Shown piece by piece: positions 10,202 through 19,400 of a stretch of DNA of 64,000 nt (its first letter is position 1; every line of letters starts with the position of its first letter). Under the pieces are notes generated by a model. It ran no database searches. It was not told the origin of the DNA and saw nothing but the letters and a program-made list of their open reading frames with translations. Made by a program: the position numbers and the translations under genes. Origin of the DNA: a bacterium (GTDB taxonomy: Bacteria; Actinomycetota; Acidimicrobiia; Spongiisociales; Spongiisociaceae); contig JAPOQZ010000259.1 in assembly GCA_026710435.1 (NCBI GenBank), forward strand, positions 1-64,000, written 5' to 3'.

Positions 10202-10654
10202 ATGGCCCGTACGATGCAAGAAGTTCGCCGCTTCGTCGGCGCCGACCACGGCCTGTCGGTGGTCTCGTTCGGGCGTCCCGACCAGTCGGTGCACTCCACC
10301 GTCGTCAATGCGGGCGTGATGGACCATCCCGTCACCGGCGAGGAGGTGGTGGCCCTGGTGGTGCGCGGCAACACCGTCAAGCTCCGGCACTGGCGCCACA
10401 CGCCGAGAGCCACCATCGTGTTCCGGTCGGGTTGGTTCTGGGTCGGCGTGGAGGGAACCACCAGCATCATCGGCCCGGATGACCCTGACGAAGGCTTCGA
10501 CCCGGCCGCGGTGCCGCAGTTGCTGCGGGACGTGTTCACGGCCGCCGGAGGCACCCACGACGACTGGGACGAGTACGACCGGGTGATGGCAACCGAACGC
10601 CGCGCGGCTATCTTCATCCACCCCACCCGCATCACCGGAGTCGGCCAACCCTGA
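10202..10654 (+). CDS. PPOX-class / pyridoxamine 5'-phosphate oxidase-like F420-dependent protein
   Basis: VVALVVRGNTVKLRHWRHTPRATIVF...FWVGVEGTTSI; C-terminal RAAIFIHPTRITG. Confidence 0.65.
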   Translation: MARTMQEVRRFVGADHGLSVVSFGRPDQSVHSTVVNAGVMDHPVTGEEVVALVVRGNTVKLRHWRHTPRATIVFRSGWFWVGVEGTTSIIGPDDPDEGFDPAAVPQLLRDVFTAAGGTHDDWDEYDRVMATERRAAIFIHPTRITGVGQP

Positions 10655-10699
10655 GCGGAGCCAGGAAGTACATCCGATCCGGAACTCGGCACCCCCAGA

Positions 10700-11395
10700 T
10701 CAGGTCACGTGTCTAATGGTGCGCCCGTTGAGCGGCTGTATCGCACGATTGTTGGGTCCCCGAGTCGCTGAAGTCAAGGCTGCTAACTGGTCCGCCGAGA
10801 CTGTCAATGACCCCTCCATGATGAACCAGTCAACAGGTTCGATACAGGGAGGAGTGGTCGTGGAGCCGATATAGTGGAAGTATCCATTAGCTCTTGGCTT
10901 GAGGAATCTACTGTGCAGCATGGGATGGGTTCCATACGGAGACCTTTTGGACTCGGAGGTTGTGATTAGGCCATCAACCAACGTATTGGCGTCCCCGACT
11001 TCTACCATAAGAGCGACTACCGCCAGATCGCTTTCGCTATTCTCATGTACGATATGTATCTCTGCGGAGTACCGTCGATTGTCGATCAGGTGTTCTGACG
11101 GTGCATGGTAGTGTGCTTGCACCAACTCGAACACGCCGGTGGAGGTAACTACATAACTGTCTGGATGATACCAAACAGTTATCGTCCTCCCATTGTTATA
11201 TACACCAATGGGTTTGCTGTTATACAAGAACTCGATATGTGTTTCGGTAGCTCTCTCATAGCCCGTGATGTCGATGGGAGACTGCCGCAGACCGCTATCG
11301 CATGGTTGGAAGGAGTCCGATAGCGACGACCAACGATCCGGGCCGGTCACTCCTTTGTAAGACCATATCGGACGTTTCGTATCGATTTCTCGCAC
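10700..11395 (-). CDS. alpha-class carbonic anhydrase without an obvious signal peptide
   Basis: WSYKGVTGPDRWSSL, QSPIDI, QAHYHAPSEH, AEIHIVH, YIGSTTTPPCIEPVDWFI. Confidence 0.85.
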   Translation of the reverse strand: MREIDTKRPIWSYKGVTGPDRWSSLSDSFQPCDSGLRQSPIDITGYERATETHIEFLYNSKPIGVYNNGRTITVWYHPDSYVVTSTGVFELVQAHYHAPSEHLIDNRRYSAEIHIVHENSESDLAVVALMVEVGDANTLVDGLITTSESKRSPYGTHPMLHSRFLKPRANGYFHYIGSTTTPPCIEPVDWFIMEGSLTVSADQLAALTSATRGPNNRAIQPLNGRTIRHVT

Positions 11396-11440
11396 GTCAT
11401 ATCTCCAAAAGACTCAGAACGTTGCCAGTTCGTGATCCAG

Positions 11441-11539
11441 GAGGGTGCTGAACAATGACGATTGCTCGGGCCTGCCGCCCGCCAGCCCAGGCATTTTGCC
11501 GGCGGTTGGCAGGCCGCTGGTGGATTGCTCAGCACCCTC
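11441..11539 (+). repeat. MITE-like palindromic element, full copy E1
   Basis: GAGGGTGCTGAACAATGACGATTGC...GATTGCTCAGCACCCTC, 99 bp; flanks CCAG/CTAG. Confidence 0.85.
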
Positions 11540-11701
11540 CTAGAGCCTTGACCCTATCCGGCGCTCCCGTTGCTGCCTCTCATCTGAGATCAGCTACCTC
11601 GATGAAGGCGTACACAACCCCGGAGATCGCGAACAGGCCGGCGGATAGAACGCGATCACGGGACGACCGGGTCGGATCCAGCCCGTTGCGGTGCATGAAG
11701 G

Positions 11702-12568
11702 TCAGGCCTGCAGTAGGTGGGCGAATGAGGCCCGGGCCTCCTCGGTAGCCAGGAACAACGGGGCGCGGGCACGTCCGGCGCGCAATCCCACCATCTCCGC
11801 GGCGGCCTTGACGCCCGGGATCCCGTAGCGGGCCACCCCGTCGTTGGCAGCCGTCAGACGATGCTGCATCTCCATGTCCCCGGGGGGAGTCTCCAGGGCG
11901 GCGGCCACCACTTCGAGGCTCAACTCCGGCACGTAGTTGGCGGCTGCCAGGATGGCGCCATGCGCTCCCGCGGCAAGGGTCAGGGTCACCGCCGGGGCCG
12001 CCCCGTTGTAGAGGGCGAAATCGTCCGGTAGCCGCGCCAGCATCCGCTGGATGCGGATGGCGTCTCCACTGGAGTCCTTCATGCCTACCACATTCGGGTG
12101 TTGGGCCAGTTCCCAGACAACCTCCAGCGGCATCGAGTACGCGGTAACCACCGGGACAGAATAGAGGAATACCGGTAGGGGGGATTCATCGGCCACCTCC
12201 CGGAAGAAGGCGGCCACGAAGTCGGTGCGGTTGCGGGACAGGGTGGTGGGCGTCAGCACCAGCACTGCGTCAGCACCGCCTTCGGCCGCTTCGGCGATCT
12301 GGCCGGTGGCGATCCGGTTGGTCTCGGCGTTGATCCCGCACAGCAGGAACGCGTCGTCACCCGCGCTTTCCCGTGAGGCAGAAGCCAACTGTCGTCGCTC
12401 TCCCGGCTCCAGGAGGGGACCTTCACCGGTGGAGCCGGCGAGTACGAAGCCGCCATAGCCCAGGCCGCCGAGTAAGGACACGTTGTGGCGGTGTGCCTCG
12501 AGATCGATGTCTTGGCTGTCGTCGAAGGGTGTGATGATGGCGGGCATAGCCCTTGGCAGTGCTCTCAT
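11702..12568 (-). CDS. DapA/NAL-family aldolase-lyase
   Basis: MPAIITPFD...GSTGEGPLLEPGERRQL, FLYSVPVVTAYSMPLEVVWELAQHPNVVGMKDSSGD. Confidence 0.85.
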   Translation of the reverse strand: MRALPRAMPAIITPFDDSQDIDLEAHRHNVSLLGGLGYGGFVLAGSTGEGPLLEPGERRQLASASRESAGDDAFLLCGINAETNRIATGQIAEAAEGGADAVLVLTPTTLSRNRTDFVAAFFREVADESPLPVFLYSVPVVTAYSMPLEVVWELAQHPNVVGMKDSSGDAIRIQRMLARLPDDFALYNGAAPAVTLTLAAGAHGAILAAANYVPELSLEVVAAALETPPGDMEMQHRLTAANDGVARYGIPGVKAAAEMVGLRAGRARAPLFLATEEARASFAHLLQA

Positions 12569-12659
12569 GAGGCCCGGATCATAGCTTCCCGGCAGCCGGC
12601 GGTCGGGTTATCTCTAGCGGAGCAAGCATCGAATCTCGCATGGCTATGCCGGCACTGAC

Positions 12660-13033
12660 CTACGGCCAACGGCGAATGGTGGACGCTGCCGAACCCAACA
12701 CAGATGCCAGATACCCGAGATCGTCCGGGTCGCCTGTCAGTACTTCCTCACTCAGCCGGAGTGCCACGAGAACGAGGTGAGCGTCGACCACATCGGAGGT
12801 TGAGGTGAGTGCCAGAAGACGGCCGACAGCCATGCCATCGTCGAAGGGGTGTACGGTGAGCGTCTTGACGAATGCTGCAAGCCGAGCCTGGCGGGCCCCA
12901 CCCCGCCATACCTGTGCGACCACGGGATGCGTTGTATGCAGTTGGATCTCGGAGGATGGGCCACCGGCGATGAAGCGTCGTGCAATGTCGTAGCCGCGGT
13001 CGACCGAGATCAATACCCTGCATCAAGGATCAC
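12660..13033 (-). pseudogene. VapC-like PIN toxin, frameshifted near the N-terminus
   Basis: GTG 13033 gives VILDAG then TGA; a one-base shift at ~13017 continues LISVDRGYDIARRF...HTTHPVVAQVWRGGARQARLAAF...DAHLVLVAL. Confidence 0.65.
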
Positions 13034-13257
13034 AATCCGTGTCGCTCGGCCAGGGCCGCCACGCCGTCCGGGTCGACCGGGCCATCCTCGGCGTTCCAAG
13101 CCTTGATGAAAGCGTCGAAGGCCGCACGCCGCTCTCGATCAGCAGCGAGCATGCGAAGTGCTTGACGAATAGCGCTGGTCTTGCTGCCGAACTCCAGCGC
13201 GAGCTTGTCGAGAATCCGCTCATCTTCGCCCCTAAGACGGATAGTTACGATAGCCAT
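13030..13257 (-). CDS. ribbon-helix-helix (CopG/VapB-like) antitoxin
   Basis: MAIVTIRLRGEDERILDKLALEFGSKTSAIRQALRMLAADRERRAAF; GTGA overlap with the downstream PIN gene. Confidence 0.7.
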   Translation of the reverse strand: MAIVTIRLRGEDERILDKLALEFGSKTSAIRQALRMLAADRERRAAFDAFIKAWNAEDGPVDPDGVAALAERHGL

Positions 13258-13265
13258 CTCGCTAC

Positions 13266-13286
13266 TATACCACATATATTGGTATA
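13266..13286. promoter_or_regulatory. Palindromic operator candidate upstream of the RHH antitoxin
   Basis: TATACCA-CATATAT-TGGTATA, perfect 7-bp arms, 8 bp upstream of ATG 13257. Confidence 0.55.
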
Positions 13287-13376
13287 CATCAGTGCATAAC
13301 CTTCACACACATACGCTCAGGTGTAGTGACACTTCCGTTTCCACGCCTGGTTCTCTTCGAAGGGGTCAACCGAGAA

Positions 13377-14384
13377 CTAGGGCCCGGTTGACTCCTCGAT
13401 CGTCACGGAATGGACGATCACGTCCCTCGACGGGGCGCCTCCCAGAGCGCCGGTGGGCGTGTGGAGATCCATTATGGAACGCGCTACCGCCAGGCCCGCC
13501 TCGTCGGTCACACCGAACACGACGTAGATGCCCTGGGAGTCCAGGAGGGCGGCGTCAGGGCCGGTCGTGATGAAGAACTGAGCGCTCCCGGAGTCGAACC
13601 CCGACGACCGGGCCATCACGAGTTGGCCGGGTTGGTAGCGGTAGGGACCGACCGGTTGACCGGTGTCGGGGTCCATCTCGAACTGGGGCTCGTCGGGGAT
13701 GTTGTAGCCCGGACCCGGGTCGGAGGGGCTGTTGGTGTGGGGAGAACCGCCCTGGATAATGTCGATCGAGGGATCGGTGCGGAAGAGCAGGGTGCCGTCG
13801 TAGTAGCCCCAGCGGGCGAGGGTCACGAAGTTGTTGACCGTCCCGGGCGTGTCGGCCGGCGTCAATTCGAAGCGCATCTCCCCTTCGCTCGTGTCGAACA
13901 CCGCGGTGTATCGGGCCGCAGGGTCGATACACATCGGATGGGGACCCTCGAAGTCGATCCTGGGCCCGTCGCTTCCATCCGTCGCCGGACACCCTTCCGG
14001 CGGCGCCACAGGGGAGGGAGCGGTCGTATCGTCGGCGACCGATTGTTCCGATCCCTCCGGGGCCGGCGAAGTGTCCACGGAGGACGCCAGAGTGTCCGCG
14101 GGAGGGTCGAGGCTCTCGGCGAGCTCGGGCTCGGGAACACTGTCTTCCATGACGGCGTCCGGCGACGTGGTGGTGGCGCTATCGAGGGCGACCGTGTCGT
14201 CGCCAGCCGGATCCTGGGACAGGATCAAGAACAGCGCCGCCGCGGCTAGCGCCGCCAGCGCGGGCAGGGCGATCATCAGGTATCTGCGCCGGGCGGCCCG
14301 CGTCTGTTCGGCAGCCCGTGCCTCCTCCAGCCTACGTTGGCGGTTCTCCTGCTTGCGGCGTTGTGCCCTGCCCACGATTCCCAA
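13377..14384 (-). CDS. cyclophilin-type peptidyl-prolyl cis-trans isomerase, membrane-anchored
   Basis: YTAVFDTSEGEMRFELTPADTPGTVNNFVTLARWGYYDGTLLFR...GSAQFFIT; N-terminal TM segment. Confidence 0.85.
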   Translation of the reverse strand: MGIVGRAQRRKQENRQRRLEEARAAEQTRAARRRYLMIALPALAALAAAALFLILSQDPAGDDTVALDSATTTSPDAVMEDSVPEPELAESLDPPADTLASSVDTSPAPEGSEQSVADDTTAPSPVAPPEGCPATDGSDGPRIDFEGPHPMCIDPAARYTAVFDTSEGEMRFELTPADTPGTVNNFVTLARWGYYDGTLLFRTDPSIDIIQGGSPHTNSPSDPGPGYNIPDEPQFEMDPDTGQPVGPYRYQPGQLVMARSSGFDSGSAQFFITTGPDAALLDSQGIYVVFGVTDEAGLAVARSIMDLHTPTGALGGAPSRDVIVHSVTIEESTGP

Positions 14385-14454
14385 TCACGTCTTCGGACCT
14401 TCCGGCACGCCATTCTACGCCGCCCGCGCTGACACAGGATTCGTGCGTCACCGC

Positions 14455-14817
14455 CAGGGTGAACCCACGGGCCCGCCCCATCGAGCACGGCAACCAACTT
14501 GGTGGAATGGTCCGGATCGCCGGTCAGGATGTCGTCCCGCAACAGGGCCAGACGGACGAGATGGCCGTCGACGACATCCGAGAAGTGCGAGAGAGCCAGA
14601 AGCCGGCCAACGGATGGACCGTCATCTAGCGAGTGCGCCGTGACCGTCTTGGAAACGCAACCAGGCGGGCTTGCCGGGACCCACTCCTCCACACCTGCGC
14701 TACCACCGGATGTCTCGCATGCACCTGCGTATCCGACCGAGCTACAGCGGCGAAGAAGGCGCGTGCGGACTCGTCTCCGCGGTTGACCAAGATCAACACC
14801 CCGGCGTCAAGGCTCAC
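14455..14817 (-). pseudogene. VapC-like PIN toxin, paralog of 12660-13033, frameshifted
   Basis: Frame 1 SLDAGVLILVNRGDESARAFF...RHPVVAQVWRSGSRQARLVAF; after ~14651 frame 2 KTVTAHSLDDGPSVGRLLALSHFSDVVDGHLVRLALLRDDILTGDPDH. Confidence 0.65.
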
Positions 14818-15038
14818 AGCCCGTAGCGCCGCGCTATTGCTGTCACCGCTTCCTCGTCCACCGCGGCTTCGGCGTTTCAAGCGTAGAGGAAAGACTCGAG
14901 GGCGAGGTGTCGTCGCCGGTCGGCCGCCAGCGATCGTCGGGCGTGACGGATGGCAGCCAATCTGCTTCCGAACAGCGGCGCCAACCCGTCGAGGGTCTCC
15001 TTGTCGTCGGCATTGAGCCGAACGGTTGTGGTGCTCAC
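14814..15038 (-). pseudogene. RHH antitoxin paralog with in-frame TGA
   Basis: VSTTTVRLNADDKETLDGLAPLFGSRLAAIRHARRSLAADRRRHLALESFLYA*NAEAAVDEEAVTAIARRYGL; the stop falls at the Trp of FIKAWNAE in the intact paralog. Confidence 0.6.
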
Positions 15039-15341
15039 GACCAACTACTGTCCACACGCGTGCTACAGCATTGACAGCCAACAAGGCTGGCTACACGCAT
15101 CACCACGCAGCGTCGGGGAAAGTGGGGGCGGGCCGACGCGCAGGGTCCTGCCGTCAGCACAACCGCCCCTAAGGCGGCTTCCTGGACGTGCCCAGGGTTG
15201 TAGGTGCACTCGCGCTCGGCCATCCGGGTTGAGAATCACACCTCTTGAAGCGGGCTGCGGCTCAGCGTACGTTCGTCTTATGAGCGAGACCGACCACGCT
15301 CGGAGAGCTCCGGACGATACGCCACAGCCCGCGAGATCCAC

Positions 15342-15605
15342 TTGAACAAAGGACCTGGACTCCGAGGATCCGATCGAGAGCGACTCCGTTTCAGCCATCA
15401 TGCATTGAAGCGAATGGGCGAGCAGGTTATCACCCAGGAGATGGTGGAGACCGTACTGACACGTCCACGCAGGTGGTTCGAAGGAGACACCGCGAACGAG
15501 TATGAGTCCATAGTGAGGGGCCGCCGTTTACATGTTGTGGGTCTCCGTAGGCCCTCGACCGTTTATCGTCATTGTTCAGCACCCTCCTATTGGGTTGCAC
15601 GTTGA
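15342..15605 (+). CDS. DUF4258-like toxin with altered C-terminus
   Basis: LRFSHHALKRMGEQVITQEMVETVLTRPRRWFEGDTANEYESIVRGRRLHVV; final residues encoded by a MITE-end remnant. TTG start. Confidence 0.5.
   Translation: MNKGPGLRGSDRERLRFSHHALKRMGEQVITQEMVETVLTRPRRWFEGDTANEYESIVRGRRLHVVGLRRPSTVYRHCSAPSYWVAR
15567..15590 (+). repeat. MITE end remnant E2
   Basis: CGTCATTGTTCAGCACCCTCCTAT equals the right end of the full element at 36382-36480. Confidence 0.75.
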
Positions 15606-15616
15606 AGGAGAACCGG

Positions 15617-15862
15617 ATGCACGTTCGTTATGACTCGGACGCCGATGCGATCTTCCTCGTGTTGCGCGCCGCTCGCGGCGGGGAAGCCGGTGGGAGGCGA
15701 CTGGACAGTACCCGCATCGCCCATCTCGACCGCTCGGGCCGCGTCTTCGCGTACGAGTTCCTGTCCGTAAGCCAAGGGGTTTCCCTCGACGGAATCGGAA
15801 CCGACGGCGCAGCCCTGATCCGCGAAACGCTCCAGCCTATGAGCCAGATCGCCGTCGCCTGA
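15617..15862 (+). CDS. DUF2283-family protein (antitoxin-like)
   Basis: MHVRYDSDADAIFLVLR...RIAHLDRSGRVFAYEFLSVSQGV. Confidence 0.7.
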   Translation: MHVRYDSDADAIFLVLRAARGGEAGGRRLDSTRIAHLDRSGRVFAYEFLSVSQGVSLDGIGTDGAALIRETLQPMSQIAVA

Positions 15863-16424
15863 CGGCGGGTTGTCCATCCGCCTCGCTCCGAACCAAGCCC
15901 TGGGTCTGCGTCGAGAAGATCACCGTCTCAGGACAGCAGGTCACAACCCGGAGCACTACCCGCCCAACACCATTGCACCCACCGACCGCCACCACCAGAC
16001 CGCCATACCTTTCCGGACTCCGCGCCTTGCATGCCGAGCCCAAGAGCGACAGGACCTAACCGGTAGATCAGTCGGTCCCACTGACTGGGTTTGAAGCGTG
16101 TCGCTATATCGACACCGGCGAGGACGGCACCGTGAGCCAGCGGTCCTTTCGCCGGCTGTTATACTCCGGACGGCCTCATCGATCCGAGGACTCTTCCCCA
16201 GGCTTGCGCTCTCGTGCGTCCGAAGTCCGTTCTCTGGCTCCAGGACCGAAATCAAGTATCTAGATGACCGACGTAACTTTATTTGAGCAACGACTCAGGG
16301 TCGCTTCGCCACGCGGCTGCCATGTAGTGAACCATATGGCCAGGCACGGGCATCGCTGCCTTGGTCCGTTCCGAAACCTTGTCGCGAGCGCAGGCGTTGG
16401 AGGCAATCCGGTTGGAGACGGGTC

Positions 16425-19400
16425 ATGGTAGTTCCGATGCCCGGCGGGCCGGCATCCAAGGCCGCTGACCAGTACGAGTACCTCTGGACAGTGCTACGTT
16501 TGTGCGATTTGTTGGAGGGGCGAGTTGGTTCGATCCGTCTGGAGCCTCCGGGTCAAGCAGGGGTCGGAATCGAGATGGAAGTCGAGATCGACGGTGCCAT
16601 CTGGGTGGAACAGGCGAAGTCGTCGGCGACCAAATGGACAATACACAGGCTGAAGAATGAGGGTGTATTGAGGGCCGCCAAAGCGCAGATCGACCGCGGG
16701 CGCCGTTTCCGTTTAGTTGCTTCCGCGCCCGCTTCTGATCTGGGCACACTCGCTGATCGCTCCCGGAAGACGGAGACATACGAAGAGTTCACAGAGTCAC
16801 TTACACAACAGCGTCGCCCGCATCTCGCTCAGGTTGCTCAGGCATGGGGCATCGGGAATGAGCATTGTTGGCCTCTGATTCGGAAGGTCACAGTCGAGCA
16901 ATACTCTCTCGACGAGTTGAGGCGGATTGTCAGAACGACCCTGCGGCAGTTATTCGTGGACGATCCTGATCTGGTGGTCGGTGTGCTATGGAACTTCTGT
17001 GACGGACACCTGAGTCTTCGTTTCACAGCACCTCAGGTCTGGTCCTACGTCGAGTCAAAGGGTCTCCGCCGACGCCTCATCGTGGGGGATCGCAACATCA
17101 TCCGAGGGTTGCGTGGAACAGTCGATCGGCAACGGCACCGTGTAGAGAGCGCGGCACCTTCGGTGGGGTTCGTACGCCGATCCGACGTTGACGATATCGT
17201 TGGCAAACTTCGCGAGCCGGACGGGGCACAGCTGATGGTCGTGGACGGTCGGGCAGGCACCGGTAAGTCGAAAGTGGCGTTCGATGTCGCAACTCAACTC
17301 GACAGCGACGGCTGGTATGTCGGGCTCGCCAGGATGGACAGCAACGCTGCTACGTCTACCGCTATTGAACTCGGGCATCGGATGGGCCTGACGGAGTCAC
17401 CGTCGGTGCTCCTAGCGGGTGTTACCGACGGGACACCGGCCCTCCTAGTTGTAGATCAACTCGATGCCGTCAGTACGTACAGCGGTCGCATGGGTGACAA
17501 CTTCACAGCGGTGACTGAAGCCATTTCCGAAGCCAGAAGAGCGAAGAACCTCAAGATTATGCTCGTGGTCCGCACAGTCGACCTCGAGGCTGACCCCCGG
17601 ATGGTTTCGCTGCTCCGCCGTGAGGAACAGGTGGGACGGCAGACAGTCGGGCTCTTGGATGTCGAGGACATCAAGGCGCATCTAGCTCATAGCAACATGC
17701 CTGTTCCGGCGTCGGCAACAACGTTGGAACTACTCCGGACACCGCTGCACTTTTCCGTGTTCACCCGTCTTGATGGCCGTTCCCGGGCTGAACGGTACAG
17801 AACTCTGCAGGATCTCTATCAGGAGTACACAGCACAGGTTCGCAGAGACATCGAGCGCCGAGTTGGCCACCTCGACTGGGTCTCAATCACGGCCCTGCTA
17901 GTCACTCACATGAGTGGCAACGAGGTGTTGACGGCTCCTGCCCATCTCCTCGATACCACCAACCAGTCAGAAGTTGATGCTCTAGTGTCCGATGGAGTGC
18001 TGGTCAAGGACGACAGTGGTATTGCCTTCTTCCATGAATCCTATTTCGACTACCTGTTCGCCAGATCGTTCGTCGCTGACGGAGACGATCTATGCGACTT
18101 TCTGGTGGAGTCCCGCCAGTACCTGTTCCGACGCTCCCAAACGCGCCAGGTCATGGAGTATCTGGCCGGTGTCGATAGGGTCCGCTTCCGGGAAACGGTC
18201 ACTGCACTGCTCGCCCATGACGACATTAGGTCCCACCTGAAGGCTGTCGCTGTCAGTGTGTTGCGCCAGATCCAGCCCACTCCAGAAGACTGGCAGGCCC
18301 TCGAGGAGGTTGCGTGGAGAGACTCTCCCGTCGGCAAGAAGCTGCTCGGGTTGTTGGACCTGCCGGGATGGTTCGAGGCAGTTGATCGACTTGGACGGTG
18401 GGACCAGTGGCTCAACGACCCCGAGCGGGTCAACAGTGTGTTTGGCACGTTGACTTTGGCAGCACGAGAACAGCCTGTCCGCGTCTCAGATCTGGTCCGA
18501 CCCTTTATTGGCAAATCCGAGGAGTGGCGAGTGCGTCTACGTTCGCTCGTCTCCTGGTCCCTGAGCAGCGGGCTCGTTGATCTCACTGCTGAACTCATTG
18601 ATGAGGGCCAACTCGACGATGTCCGAAGTCCGATTGCGGTGAATAGCGACTTCTGGTCGCTTCTCTATTCCCTGAGCAGGAAAGATCCCGCAGGCGCGGC
18701 GCGCCTCGTCGGCGCCTACCTTCTCCGTGGTTTTGAGCGGGCTCGTCAAGACAGTTCTGACAACCCATTCGAGTCTGGACACCTGTCGCGTGCTTCACCG
18801 TCCCAATCCCAATCTGTCATCATTGAAATCGCCTCGCGGACTCCGGCCGAGTTTCTCCACCATGTGATGCCCTTCGTGATCCAACTCGCGGGGCGTACTG
18901 AGAGCGAACCCCTCCCCGGCCGGCTACCTCGAAGTCAACCCTGGGCTCTACTGCACCGGTCAACGGTGCACACCGTGCCAGCCGCTGTATTTGCCGGAAC
19001 CGAGCGAGCTTTGACAGCCCTAGCCAAGGATAACCAGGAAGCGTGTTTAGCAGTTCTACGCGATATCAGGAACGCTGAGAATTACCACCTTCGGTTCCTG
19101 ACGTGCCGGGCCCTAACCGCCATCGACGACGCCGACGCCGCTATCGGCTGGTTGCTCTCCGACACTCGCAACTTTGCGCTAGGGTGGGCCGACAGTTCGA
19201 ATTGGGCATCGCGGGAACTGATCGAGCGACACTCCGCCGACTGTTCGCCCGACGTATTCGACAAGCTCCAGGCCGCTCTACTCGGCTATACACCACCGTG
19301 GGATGATCGTCGGTTCCGAGGCCGGGATCGGTACGAGCTGATGTCGGCCTTGGACATGACCCGTCTGTCGGATCTCGCCAGACTTAAACTCCAGGAACTC

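Noticed and set aside
13410-14249. 279-aa plus-strand ORF
   Set aside because: Antisense shadow of the cyclophilin gene; low-complexity Arg/Gly/Val composition.
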